Positions 53,304 through 62,446 of a stretch of 64,000 nucleotides of DNA are shown here, one piece after another. Both the position numbers and the translations under genes were made by a program. The stretch comes from Dietzia sp032248695. Its GTDB lineage: Bacteria; Actinomycetota; Actinomycetes; Mycobacteriales; Mycobacteriaceae. The notes below the pieces were generated by a model. That model did not search any database and had not been told where the DNA came from. It worked only from the letters and a program-made list of their open reading frames with translations. Position 1 is the stretch's first letter. Each line of letters begins with the position of its first letter. The stretch spans positions 496,001 through 560,000 of the forward strand of contig NZ_JAVHXC010000003.1 in assembly GCF_032248695.1 (NCBI RefSeq). The letters are read 5' to 3'.

Positions 53304-54109
53304 GCTACATCGACTACAAGGTCCTCGGCGGCGTCGCGGTGATCAGTCTCGACCGTCCCGATAAGCACAACGCGCAGGATCAGTCGCTGCTGCAAGACCT
53401 CGATAAGCGGTGGAGTGAAGCTGCCGCCGACGATTCCGTCAAAGTGATCGTGGTCCGGGCGAACGGCGACCACTTCTCTTCCGGCCATGACCTGAAGACC
53501 CCGGCACCTGGCTACTTCCAGGAGGGGAAGACGACGCTGGAGAGTGCGTACGTCTGGGAGACGGAACACTACCTCGGCTACTCCCGGCGCTGGCGAGATA
53601 TCCCGAAGCCCTCGATCGCGTCGGTGCAGGGGGCCTGCGTGGCCGGAGCGCTCAATGTGATCTGGCCGTGTGACCTGATCGTCGCCGCGGACAACGCGTT
53701 CTTCAGCGACCCGGTCGTGAAGTTCGGTGTCGGCGGAGTCGAGTATCACGCCCACACCTGGGAACTCGGAGCGCGTCGCGCCAAGGAGATGCTGTTCACG
53801 GCCCGCGAATTCACGGCCGAGGAAGCGCTCGCCGCCGGGATGGTGAACCGCGTCGTACCGCTCGCCGAGCTCGAAGACCAGACAATGTCGCTGGCCGGAA
53901 GGATCGCGGAGATGGATCCGTGGGCGCTGGCGACCGCCAAACGAGCCGTCAATCAGACGCTTGACGTGATGGGTCAGCAGGCCGCGATGCAGGCGGCCTT
54001 CGACATCCACTGGCAAGGCCACGCGAACGCCTTGCTCCGCACCGGATTCCCACTTCTGACGCCGGAGCCGATCAAATCCAAGCCGACCGGAAAGCAGGAG
54101 GACACGTGA
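53300..54109 (+). CDS. Enoyl-CoA hydratase/isomerase family protein
   Basis: 269 residues, crotonase fold: ISLDRPDKHNAQDQ, oxyanion-hole segments SSGHDLKT and QGACVAGALNVIWPCDLIVAADNAFF, then EFTAEEALAAGMVNRVVPL and a C-terminal WQGHANALLRTGF. It hydrates the double bond made by the adjacent ACAD pair, or isomerises or cleaves it as some crotonases do. ATG overlaps the previous stop; GTG of the ligase overlaps its own. Confidence 0.92.
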   Translation: MSYIDYKVLGGVAVISLDRPDKHNAQDQSLLQDLDKRWSEAAADDSVKVIVVRANGDHFSSGHDLKTPAPGYFQEGKTTLESAYVWETEHYLGYSRRWRDIPKPSIASVQGACVAGALNVIWPCDLIVAADNAFFSDPVVKFGVGGVEYHAHTWELGARRAKEMLFTAREFTAEEALAAGMVNRVVPLAELEDQTMSLAGRIAEMDPWALATAKRAVNQTLDVMGQQAAMQAAFDIHWQGHANALLRTGFPLLTPEPIKSKPTGKQEDT

Positions 54110-55680
54110 ACACGGACTTCGACCCGGATCTCGTCACGTCACTCTGGGAACTCCTGACGCGCCGCGCCGCGGTGAGCGGCGATTCCACCGCCGTGATCGA
54201 CGAGCACGGGCGTCAGCTCACCTTCGCCGAGCTCGCAGCGTCGGCGGAGAGGGTCGCCGCGGGCGTGTACGCCCGCGGTATCGGGCCGACGACGACGGTG
54301 AGTTGGCAGCTGCCGACCAGTATCGACACCATCGTGCTCAGCCTCGCGCTGTGCCGACTGGGCGCCACGCAGAACCCGATCATCCCCCTGTACCGCGGCC
54401 GAGAGGTCGCCGCGATGCTAGAGCAGTGTGAGTCGGACTGGCTCATCACGCCGATCGAGTTCCGCGGATTCGACCACGCGGGGATGGCCGAGGAACTCAG
54501 TGAGGCCAGCAACGGCCGGCTCCGGATAATGACCCTCGACGGAGTCCTCCCGGAAGGTGATCCGGAGACGATCCCCGCGCCGCCCGCGGGTCGCGACGAG
54601 GTGCGGTGGATCTACACCACCTCCGGCACCACCTCCGCGCCGAAGGGCGTTTGTCACACGGACGGCACTCTGATCGCAGGAGGCGTCTCGCTCGCCGATG
54701 CCATCGGGGTCGGCCCTGACGACATCGGCACGGTCTTCTTCCCCTATGCCCACATCGGTGGCCCCGACCTGCTCGTGGCCTCCCTGGCCACCGGCATGGC
54801 GTTGGTGGTCATGGAGGTCTATGAGCCCGCTGCCGCGGTGACCCTGATGCGCCGGGTCGGGGCCACGATGACCGGAGGCTCGACCCCGCACTACGCGTTG
54901 CTCCTGGAGGAGCAGCGCAAGGACCCGGGCCGTCCCGTCGTCCCGACACTCCGGATGATCGCGGGAGGGGGCGCGCCGATGCCCGCGAAACTGTTCCGCG
55001 AGGTCCGTGACGAGGTCGGTGTCCCGATCCTGCACGCCTACGGCATGACCGAGTGTCCGATGATCACGTCAGCGCGCATGGACGATACTGACGAGCAATT
55101 AGCCGGTACCGAGGGCCGTCCAGTTCTGGGCTGTGAGCTCCAGATCCGCGACGAGAACGACCACGTCCTCCCAAACGGTGAGGTAGGACGCGTCTGGCTC
55201 CGGGGGACGATGCTGTTCAAGAAGTACCGCTCGGAGGGCGCGGACATCCATCCGTTCGATGCCGACGGGTGGATGTTCACCGGCGACGTCGGACGGATCG
55301 AACCCGAGGGGCATCTGGTCCTCGTCGGGCGGGAGAAGGACCTGATCATCCGCAAGGGCGAATCGATCAGTCCCTCCGAGATCGAGGCGGTTCTCGCGAA
55401 GCACCCCGCTGTTGTCGACGTCGCGGTGATCGGTCTTCCCGACGAGCGGGCGGGCGAACGAATCTGCGCGGTCATCCAGCCTGTGGATGGCATGGAACCG
55501 GTGACGCTCGAAGAGGCCCGCGAGATCTGCCGCTCCGCCGGGTTGTCCCCGGCGAAGTTTCCGGAGGAAGTCGTCGCGATTGCCGAGATGCCCAAGACGC
55601 CCACGATGAAGATCCGCAAGCAGGCCTTGCGAGAGTCCGTGATCGACCAGCACGCCGGAGCCGGCGCACCCGCTGTGTGA
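54106..55680 (+). CDS. AMP-forming acyl-CoA ligase
   Basis: 524 residues, GTG start. Adenylation-enzyme motifs: YTTSGTTSAPKGVCH (P-loop), YGMTECPM, WMFTGDVGRIE, VLVGREKDLIIRKGESISPSEIE and the C-terminal catalytic lysine region TPTMKIRKQAL. It activates a carboxylic acid (for example the acid from an opened ring) to its CoA thioester with ATP, feeding the ACAD/hydratase pair encoded just upstream. Confidence 0.93.
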   Translation: MNTDFDPDLVTSLWELLTRRAAVSGDSTAVIDEHGRQLTFAELAASAERVAAGVYARGIGPTTTVSWQLPTSIDTIVLSLALCRLGATQNPIIPLYRGREVAAMLEQCESDWLITPIEFRGFDHAGMAEELSEASNGRLRIMTLDGVLPEGDPETIPAPPAGRDEVRWIYTTSGTTSAPKGVCHTDGTLIAGGVSLADAIGVGPDDIGTVFFPYAHIGGPDLLVASLATGMALVVMEVYEPAAAVTLMRRVGATMTGGSTPHYALLLEEQRKDPGRPVVPTLRMIAGGGAPMPAKLFREVRDEVGVPILHAYGMTECPMITSARMDDTDEQLAGTEGRPVLGCELQIRDENDHVLPNGEVGRVWLRGTMLFKKYRSEGADIHPFDADGWMFTGDVGRIEPEGHLVLVGREKDLIIRKGESISPSEIEAVLAKHPAVVDVAVIGLPDERAGERICAVIQPVDGMEPVTLEEAREICRSAGLSPAKFPEEVVAIAEMPKTPTMKIRKQALRESVIDQHAGAGAPAV

Positions 55681-55731
55681 TCCGCTCCCCGAGGCGTTCT
55701 CCCTTCAAAACCCCTGAGAGTTGGAAAACCC

Positions 55732-57708
55732 ATGCAAGGACGTAGGTATATAGAACGGGCAGTTGAGTGTGCGGATACGAATGCCCTCCGAATGGCGCTT
55801 TACCAGGCGACACGTGACCCGGAGATCGCCGCGATCGTTCCCACGCGGGAGTTCGGCCCGGTGGCGGACGTCGTGACGTTCAGCGAGGAAGATGCCGCAC
55901 TCATCCGGGCAAAGGCCGTCGACTATCTGCTCACCGCGCCGGACGAGTCCTCGTTGCCCATTCCCGACAAAGACGAGATCGTCGAACTGCTCGAGATGGC
56001 TGAAGCGCGCCGACTCGGCCCGGAAGACCTGATCATGCGGCACCACATCCCGGCCTTCTCCGATATGCCTTTCCAGGCCGAGTGGTCCGACTGCAGGGCC
56101 GTGCCCGACGGCTACAACGTCGCAATCGTCGGGGCGGGGTTCGCGGGCGTCGCGATGGGAGTGCAGCTCGCCCAGCTCGGGATCCCGTTCACGATCTACG
56201 AGCGTCGCGCCGAGGTGGGCGGGGTGTGGAGCATCAACACCTATCCGGACGTGCGGGTAGATACGGTCAGCTTCACCTACGAGTACGCCTTCGAGAAGAA
56301 GTACCCGTGGACCGAGTACTTCGCCCGGCAGGCCGATGTCCGCGAATACATCGACCATGTGGCTCGCAAGTACGGCGTCTATGACCGCATCAGCTTCGGT
56401 CGGGACGTGCGTGCGGCGCACTACGACGAGACGACGCACCGTTGGACGCTGACGGTCCATGGCGAGGACACGGTGGAAGACGTCGAATCGAACGTCGTTG
56501 TCGCTGCCAGCGGGGTCTTCGCCACGCCTCGCGAACTCACCGTGGCAGGAGTCTCGGAGTTCTCGGGACAGATCGTCCACACCGCTGAGTGGACCAGTGA
56601 CGTCGAGTATTCGGGCAAGAACGTCGCCATCATCGGCAACGGGTCCACCGGCGTCCAACTTCTCTCGAAGGTGGCCGAGTCGGCGAGGTCGGTGACCGTC
56701 TACCAGCGGACCCCGCAGTGGATATCACCTCGAGCGAACTACGGAGTTCCGATCGGTGAGGAACTCCAGTGGCTGATCCGGGAGATGCCGTTCTACTGGA
56801 ACTGGAACAAGTACGTCGCTGGTCTGAGCACCATCGACATGCGGAACGTCCTGCAGCCGGACGAGAAGTGGATCGCGGCCGGCGGTGATGTCAATGAGCG
56901 CAACGACATGCTGCGCGGAATGCTCGTCCAGTACATCTCGGCTCAAGTGGGCGGCCGACAAGATCTGATCGATCAACTCGTTCCGGACTACCCGCCCATG
57001 ACCCGCCGCCCGGTGGTGGACAACAACTGGTACAAATCGCTGACGCGCTCCAACGTGGAGCTGGTGAGTACTCCTATCGATCGCATGACGGACGCCGCGA
57101 TCGTGACCGCGGACGGCGAATCCCGCGAGGCGGATCTGGTGATCGCGGCAGTCGGATTCCAGACCGAGAAATACATTTGGCCGACGCAGTATCACGGCAT
57201 CGGCGGCGTGACCTTGGAAGACGTCTGGGCGGCGCAAGGCGCCCAGGCCCACCTCGGCATGACGGTCCCGGGATTCCCGAACATGTTCATGCTCTACGGT
57301 CCGAACTCCCAGCCGGTGGCGAGCGGCTCCGGGTTGCCGGTGTGGTTCGAGATCTGGAGCGGCTATATCGCGCAGTGCATCGTCGGAATGCTCGAGAACG
57401 GCCATTCGTCTATGGAGATCCGACGCGACGCGTTCTCGGATTACAACGACAGGCTTCACGAGGAGGCCAAGAAGCTGATCTATCTGTCCCCGAACTCGGC
57501 GCTGGAGAAGAACTACTACGTGAACGAGTTCGGACGACTCCAGATGAACGCACCGTGGAGTGGTGAGAAGTTCTACGAGATGTGTGCGCGGCCGGACGAG
57601 GCGGACTTCCAGTTCTCCAGCGCGGGAAATCGGAATGGCGTGTCGCCTGAAAAGGTGACCGCGGGAGACCAGTCCCTGTTGATGACGACCGAAATCCCTA
57701 CGGCGTAG
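55732..57708 (+). CDS. Type I Baeyer-Villiger monooxygenase with N-terminal extension (HAPMO-like)
   Basis: 658 residues. An extra ~125-residue N-terminal helical domain precedes FAD-binding VAIVGAGFAGVAMG; then GGVWSINTYPDVRVDTVSF, the BVMO fingerprint region FSGQIVHTAEWT (F-x-G-x3-H-x3-W) and NADPH-binding IGNGSTGVQ. The extension is characteristic of 4-hydroxyacetophenone-type monooxygenases, which act on aryl or alicyclic ketones. The fingerprint ends in Thr instead of Pro/Asp, as in several HAPMO relatives. Last gene of the P3 operon; terminator follows. Confidence 0.92.
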   Translation: MQGRRYIERAVECADTNALRMALYQATRDPEIAAIVPTREFGPVADVVTFSEEDAALIRAKAVDYLLTAPDESSLPIPDKDEIVELLEMAEARRLGPEDLIMRHHIPAFSDMPFQAEWSDCRAVPDGYNVAIVGAGFAGVAMGVQLAQLGIPFTIYERRAEVGGVWSINTYPDVRVDTVSFTYEYAFEKKYPWTEYFARQADVREYIDHVARKYGVYDRISFGRDVRAAHYDETTHRWTLTVHGEDTVEDVESNVVVAASGVFATPRELTVAGVSEFSGQIVHTAEWTSDVEYSGKNVAIIGNGSTGVQLLSKVAESARSVTVYQRTPQWISPRANYGVPIGEELQWLIREMPFYWNWNKYVAGLSTIDMRNVLQPDEKWIAAGGDVNERNDMLRGMLVQYISAQVGGRQDLIDQLVPDYPPMTRRPVVDNNWYKSLTRSNVELVSTPIDRMTDAAIVTADGESREADLVIAAVGFQTEKYIWPTQYHGIGGVTLEDVWAAQGAQAHLGMTVPGFPNMFMLYGPNSQPVASGSGLPVWFEIWSGYIAQCIVGMLENGHSSMEIRRDAFSDYNDRLHEEAKKLIYLSPNSALEKNYYVNEFGRLQMNAPWSGEKFYEMCARPDEADFQFSSAGNRNGVSPEKVTAGDQSLLMTTEIPTA

Positions 57709-57728
57709 AAATCCCGCCACACCACCAA

Positions 57729-57760
57729 CGGGCCCCTGCACTGATCTGTGCAGGGGCCCG
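57729..57760 (+). terminator. Terminator hairpin of the P3 operon
   Basis: Perfect 13-bp stem CGGGCCCCTGCAC (57729-57741) and GTGCAGGGGCCCG (57748-57760) with a six-base loop, 20 bases after the BVMO stop. Confidence 0.75.
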
Positions 57761-57828
57761 CCCCATCGTTCGGTGGGACACAGCCGCCGACGGCCCGTCA
57801 TGCACGGAAATTCCCCGGAGGAGATCGA

Positions 57829-58572
57829 ATGAAGGACAGGTTCGAGAACAGAGTCGCCCTGGTCACGGGTGCCGCGAGCGGAATCGGGCGATCGGTGGCC
57901 CTGCAGATCGCGGCGGAAGGAGGAGCCGTGGTCGTGGCCGACATCCAGGACGATCTGGGTGCGGGTGTGGCGCGAGAGATCATCGACGCCGGCGGCAGGG
58001 CCGTCTACCGCCATCTCGATGTGGCGTCCGAGGCCGAGTGGCACGCGACGGTCGCCGCGACGGTCGACGAGTTCGGGAGCCTCGGAATCCTGATCAACAA
58101 CGCCGGGATCGCGCACCCCGACCTGATCGAGGACACCACGCACGAGCTCTACGCACGAGTGATCGCGGTAACCCAGACCAGTGTGTTCCTGGGCCACCGG
58201 GCGGCCAGCGCTTCGTTGAAGGCGTCGGGGCACGGGGCGGTCGTCAATGTCAGTTCGATGTTCGGCATCGTCGGCGGCTTCGGTTCCGCCCCGGCGTACG
58301 CTGCAGCGAAGGGCGCGGTACGGGCGTTGTCGAAGAACACTGCCGTCGCCTGGGGCGGCGACGGAGTGAGAGTGAACTCCGTGCACCCCGGATTCATCGA
58401 GACCCCGACCCTCGGCGCAGGCAGTCGTGAGAGGTTGGCCGCCCTGACACCGCTGAGAAGGATCGGGACCGCCGACGAAGTCGCGGAGCTGATCTCGTTT
58501 CTCGCGAGCGACCAGGCCTCATACATCACTGGGGGCGAATTCGTGGTCGATGGCGGCTACACCGCGCAGTGA
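57829..58572 (+). CDS. SDR-family dehydrogenase
   Basis: 247 residues from ATG 57829 with GGAGGAG upstream. TGAASGIGRS, NNAGIAH, catalytic Ser in VVNVSSMFG, YAAAKGA, and C-terminal GGEFVVDGGYTAQ. Closely resembles hydroxysteroid- and cyclohexanol-type SDRs. It is isolated between two terminators with no twin-palindrome promoter of its own that I can see, so it may rely on read-through. Confidence 0.9.
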   Translation: MKDRFENRVALVTGAASGIGRSVALQIAAEGGAVVVADIQDDLGAGVAREIIDAGGRAVYRHLDVASEAEWHATVAATVDEFGSLGILINNAGIAHPDLIEDTTHELYARVIAVTQTSVFLGHRAASASLKASGHGAVVNVSSMFGIVGGFGSAPAYAAAKGAVRALSKNTAVAWGGDGVRVNSVHPGFIETPTLGAGSRERLAALTPLRRIGTADEVAELISFLASDQASYITGGEFVVDGGYTAQ

Positions 58573-58632
58573 TAGACGCGGTGCGGCCGGCGGCGCCCCA
58601 GGTGGGTCCTCGTGGACGATTACGCGAGAAGG

Positions 58633-58665
58633 GCCCCTGTTCTCCTCTCAGGGGAGAACAGGGGC
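58633..58665. terminator. Bidirectional terminator between SDR and MFS genes
   Basis: Perfect 13-bp stem GCCCCTGTTCTCC (58633-58645) and GGAGAACAGGGGC (58653-58665) between convergent genes. Confidence 0.75.
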
Positions 58666-58696
58666 TCTCAGGAGTCCTGCGACCGGGCTCGCGGGT

Positions 58697-60064
58697 CTAG
58701 CTGGGCACAGACATCTTGCTGGGCACCCGGGCCTTTTCGAGCGCGATGTCGCCGGTCATCTGGCCGGCCTCCGGTGCGGCGCTGCTGTTGCTGTTCGGCA
58801 TCGTCACGATGACGATGATGCCGAGTAGCGCAGCGACCCCGACGACCCCGGAAGCCGCGTAGGAGTTACCGGTGACCTCGGTGAGACTGCCTGCGAGGAA
58901 CGGTCCGAGCCCGCCGCCGATCGCCGAACCGAGACCGAATCCGATGGCGGCGCCGGTGTAGCGCACCGCGGCAGGGAAGGCCGAGGTCAGAGTCGCGTAG
59001 ACGGGGACAGCCACGGCCCCGGCCAAGGCGCCCAGAAGCATGTGCCCGGGGGTGGCGACCCACAGGCTGCCTCCACTGGCCTTGATGAAGTACATGATCG
59101 GGAACATCCCGATCAGAAGGATGCTCATGCCGACGACCATCGTGTTCCGTCGGCCGATCCTGTCCACCATGAAGCCGGCGGCGAAGCCCAGAACCACTGC
59201 GAACGCGGAGGCGGCGGTGGCGACCCACGCTGTGGTGCCCGGGAGCATGCCGACCTCCTGCTGCATGAAGAGAGGCATGTATGCCGGGACCACGTAACCG
59301 ATCGCGAGAACCGAGGTGCTGAGTGCGATCACCCGGGCGAGCGTCGCGGGGTACTTCGTGACGACCAGGCGGACCGGCGACGACTGAACTTCCTGCTTGG
59401 CCGCCAGCTCCTTGAAGTCGGGTGACTCCTCCAGGCGGTTGCGCAGATAGAGCACGAAGAGCATGAGCGGAAGCGACATCAGAAGCGGGATCCGCCATCC
59501 CCACTCCACCATGGTCTCCTCGGAGGTGAGCGACGTCGTCAGCGCCACGACCAACGGCGCGAGGACCGCACCCATGGCGAAGCCCACCGGGGTCATCGCA
59601 CTCAGGATTCCGTAGTTCTTGGCGGTGGCGTGCTCTGTCACGAAGGTCGCCGAGCCCATCTGTTCGCCTCCGGCGAAGAAGCCCTGCAGCAGGCGGGTGA
59701 GAACGAGGAGTAGGGGAGCGACGATCCCGATCGCCGCGTACGTCGGTAGCACGCCCATGAGGATCGTGGCGAGGCCCATACCGCCGATGGTGGCGATCAA
59801 CGCGAATCGTCGACCGTGACGGTCTCCGATCCGGCCGAAGACGATCCCGCCGATCGGCCTGGCGAGGAACCCGGTTCCCAGCACCGCGAGCGAGCTCAGC
59901 ACACTGGTCGCGGGGTTGTCGCTGGGGAAGAACTGGGGGCCCATGTAGGCGATGAGAAACGTGAAGACCATGAAGTCATAGGCCTCCACCGTGGTGCCGA
60001 AGAAACCTGCAAGGGACGCTCTCCGCACGAGACTGTGGGATGGCGCTGAGTCAGTGGACGTCAT
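58697..60064 (-). CDS. MFS transporter, metabolite:H+ symporter (MHS) family
   Basis: 455 residues, ATG 60064. Twelve membrane segments; MHS markers are the opening SLVRRASLAGFFGTTVEAYDFMVF, the motif GRIGDRHGRRFAL after TM2 and the RLLQGFFAGGEQMGSA segment in TM4. Members import organic acids such as shikimate, citrate, alpha-ketoglutarate or aromatic acids. Encoded behind P5 after the SDR, so a likely uptake system for the pathway substrate or a carboxylate derivative. Confidence 0.93.
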   Translation of the reverse strand: MTSTDSAPSHSLVRRASLAGFFGTTVEAYDFMVFTFLIAYMGPQFFPSDNPATSVLSSLAVLGTGFLARPIGGIVFGRIGDRHGRRFALIATIGGMGLATILMGVLPTYAAIGIVAPLLLVLTRLLQGFFAGGEQMGSATFVTEHATAKNYGILSAMTPVGFAMGAVLAPLVVALTTSLTSEETMVEWGWRIPLLMSLPLMLFVLYLRNRLEESPDFKELAAKQEVQSSPVRLVVTKYPATLARVIALSTSVLAIGYVVPAYMPLFMQQEVGMLPGTTAWVATAASAFAVVLGFAAGFMVDRIGRRNTMVVGMSILLIGMFPIMYFIKASGGSLWVATPGHMLLGALAGAVAVPVYATLTSAFPAAVRYTGAAIGFGLGSAIGGGLGPFLAGSLTEVTGNSYAASGVVGVAALLGIIVIVTMPNSNSSAAPEAGQMTGDIALEKARVPSKMSVPS

Positions 60065-60196
60065 CGCGAAACTCTTTCTGGGAGTGTGGTTGTCATTGGG
60101 AATCGAGGTCGGCGCCGACGCGGGTCGCCTCTCGCCGGCGCGTCAGGGGGATTCACCGCGGTCGCGTCGCGCTCAACGGGCGATGGGTGGCGGTCG

Positions 60197-61048
60197 TCAC
60201 GACTCCTCCGGGTTGTTGAGTCCCTGTAGCCGGTATGGGTAGGTGACGGTCGCGCCCCCGTCCATCACGAGAACCTGCCCGGTGACGGCGGCAGCCAGGT
60301 CGCTGACGAGAAACGAGATCCCGGCGGCGACGTCGGACGGCGTGGTCCACCTGGGTAGAGGCTCCGCCGCCCTCGCGTTCGCGAGCTGCGCTTCGTCGAG
60401 GACCTCTCGCATGCGCGGGGTCAGGGTGAATCCCGGGGCGACCGCGTTGACTCTCACCCCGGCCGGCCCGAGTTCCAGAGCCGCCGTACGGACGAGGGAG
60501 GTGAGCGCTGCCTTGTACGCGCCGTAGGCGGCGTGTCCGGGGGCCGTTCCGAGCCCCGAGACCGAGGCCACGAACGTCAACGAGCCGGCAGCCTGATCGG
60601 CCAGGGTCTGACCGAAGTGGCGGGTCGTGAGCCAGGCGTGGCGGAGCACTAGATTGTGGGCGGAATCCCAGTCGGAATCTGAGAGTTCGAGAAGAGGTCG
60701 GTACCGGGCCATGCCGATCACGTCAACCACGCCGTCCACCCGTCCGAGGTCGGCCACGAGTGCACCCATGTCTCGATCGTTCGTCGCATCGACGACGGCC
60801 GCGCGGGCGGACGGGCCGATCTCCTCGGCCACCTCGTTCGCTCTGTCCCGCTCCGCGTCGACGACGGTGACACTGGCGCCCATGTGAGCTAGCGCGTGTG
60901 CGGTGTGCCGACCGATTCCCCGCCCACCGCCGAGCACCACCACATGTTGGCCGACCAATCGGAATCGCTGTGTGATCTGCGTGATCTGGTCGGCCGCATC
61001 CACGAGTTCCGTCACGGAGCGGGATGCGGGCGGTTCGTATTCAGACAT
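60197..61048 (-). CDS. SDR-family dehydrogenase
   Basis: 283 residues, ATG 61048 with AGGAGA eight bases upstream. A ~30-residue N-terminal extension precedes VVLGGGRGIGRHTA; the usual NNAG motif is replaced by VDVIGMA, catalytic Ser in FVASVSGLG, then YGAYKAA, and C-terminal VLVMDGGATVTYPYR. The nucleotide-binding loop GGGRGIG and the missing NNAG mark it as an atypical SDR. First gene of the P5 operon with the MFS transporter. Confidence 0.88.
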   Translation of the reverse strand: MSEYEPPASRSVTELVDAADQITQITQRFRLVGQHVVVLGGGRGIGRHTAHALAHMGASVTVVDAERDRANEVAEEIGPSARAAVVDATNDRDMGALVADLGRVDGVVDVIGMARYRPLLELSDSDWDSAHNLVLRHAWLTTRHFGQTLADQAAGSLTFVASVSGLGTAPGHAAYGAYKAALTSLVRTAALELGPAGVRVNAVAPGFTLTPRMREVLDEAQLANARAAEPLPRWTTPSDVAAGISFLVSDLAAAVTGQVLVMDGGATVTYPYRLQGLNNPEES

Positions 61049-61227
61049 TCGTGAGTTCTCCTGGCGAGGTGCGGGCGGCGGGTCCGGGCACGATTCCCGA
61101 GAGCTGTTCCTGGGATGGGACGGGTGCCGCTCGGTCCGGTGAGCGAGAGGAAGCGGGAGGGAGCGGCAGGGGGGCCGCGCAGGTGGCGAGATGGGAAGAG
61201 GGCCGGGTGGAAAGCCTCGCCGGCCGG

Positions 61228-61269
61228 GTGATGCAGGTCACTGTAGCCAGTGGCCGCGTCAACGCGCAA
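61228..61269 (-). promoter_or_regulatory. Twin-palindrome promoter P5 (SDR-MFS operon)
   Basis: On the minus strand: -35 TTGCGC (61269-61264) with an 18-bp spacer (the only site with TTGCGC), -10 TACAGT (61245-61240). Palindrome GTAGCCAGTGGCCGC on plus (61243-61257, one arm imperfect), second element GTGATGCAGGTCAC (61228-61241). 180 bases before the SDR start. Confidence 0.8.
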
Positions 61270-61341
61270 CTGTCCGCGCATGTTTATTTCGAGACGCTTA
61301 TGGGGGGAAAGAGGTCCACGCGGTGCGTCGACTCCGGCCTA

Positions 61342-61382
61342 TTGACGCGCCCGTGGCCGATGGCTACAGTGAGCTCAGTCAC
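61342..61382 (+). promoter_or_regulatory. Twin-palindrome promoter P4 (cyclase-VOC-BVMO operon)
   Basis: -35 TTGACG (61342-61347), 17-bp spacer, -10 TACAGT (61365-61370); palindrome GTGGCCGATGGCTAC (61353-61367), second element GTGAGCTCAGTCAC (61369-61382). 122 bases before the cyclase gene; the rest of 61049-61503 holds no gene. Confidence 0.85.
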
Positions 61383-61503
61383 AGACCGAGGGCCGTGTCA
61401 CCGACTGCCGGCTCCGCAGAGGGGCCGGACGACCACGCGGCCCCGGAGTCGATGGGATCCACCACCGCGCTCGACGTGCGAGCTGCGCTGATCTGAGGAG
61501 TCT

Positions 61504-62397
61504 ATGTTGAGCACGCGTAAGACGAATTGGGGCCGTTGGGGAGACGATGACGAGCTCGGCGCTCTCAATCTGCTGACTCCGGACCGCGTTCTCGCCGCCC
61601 TCCGTCTTCCGAAGAGTGGCAAGACCTACAGCCTCGGCATCCCGATCCAGCGATCCGGTGTACCGAACCTGGAGTACCGCGGGATCCCGCAGCGTCTGAC
61701 GATGATGAACCATCAGGATGAGGCCATGGCGCGGGCGAACGGCGGCGCCCCGGGTGTCGGCGCGAACGAGGATCAGCTCGTCATGCCGTCGCACACCTCG
61801 ACGCACATGGACGCTCTGTGCCACGTCTACTCGGACAACAAGATCTACAACGGATTCCCGGCCGACGAGGTCACGCCGTATTCGGGAGCGGCGAAGTGCA
61901 GTATCGCGAACGTCGGGGGCATCACCGGGCGCGGTGTCCTGATCGATGTGGCCGCCTCGAAGGGCGTCTCCGTACTCGAACCGGGGTACGTCATCACCGC
62001 GGACGATCTTCGGACGGCGCTCGACGCTCAAGGGGTCGAGTTGGAGACCGGGGACCTCGTACTCGTGCGGACCGGGTGGCTCGAGGATTATCTGGCGAAC
62101 CAGGGGGAGATGATGCCGCAGCCCGGTATCGGCCTCGAAGCCGCCGCGTTCCTCGCCGAGAAAGACGTGGCGCTGGTAGGCGCCGACAACGCGGCCATCG
62201 AGCCGATCCCGTTCGATCAGAACGTCTACCTGGGCGTGCACATCATCCTGCTCGTGGAGCACGGGATCCACCTGGTCGAGCACCTGGATCTAGCGGAGCT
62301 CTCGGCAGACAAGTGCTACGAGTTCCTCCTCACGATCGGCGCACTGAAGATCACCGGAGGCACGGCAAGTCCGGTCTCGCCCGTGGCCATCGGCTGA
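61504..62397 (+). CDS. Cyclase-family metal-dependent hydrolase (kynurenine-formamidase-like fold)
   Basis: 297 residues, ATG 61504 with GAGGAG. The family metal motif is seen as SHTSTHMDALCHVY (H-x3-H-x-D-x3-H form), with WGRWGDDDELGALNLLTP at the N-terminus that is common in actinobacterial cyclase-like hydrolases. Members hydrolyse amides, lactones or cyclic diketones using Mn/Zn. In this setting ring or lactone cleavage is the likely role. First gene of the P4 operon. Confidence 0.87.
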   Translation: MLSTRKTNWGRWGDDDELGALNLLTPDRVLAALRLPKSGKTYSLGIPIQRSGVPNLEYRGIPQRLTMMNHQDEAMARANGGAPGVGANEDQLVMPSHTSTHMDALCHVYSDNKIYNGFPADEVTPYSGAAKCSIANVGGITGRGVLIDVAASKGVSVLEPGYVITADDLRTALDAQGVELETGDLVLVRTGWLEDYLANQGEMMPQPGIGLEAAAFLAEKDVALVGADNAAIEPIPFDQNVYLGVHIILLVEHGIHLVEHLDLAELSADKCYEFLLTIGALKITGGTASPVSPVAIG

Positions 62398-62446
62398 CCC
62401 CTCCTTCCTTCATCCCTCGCTCGCTCTCACACCCTCAAGGAACCCG

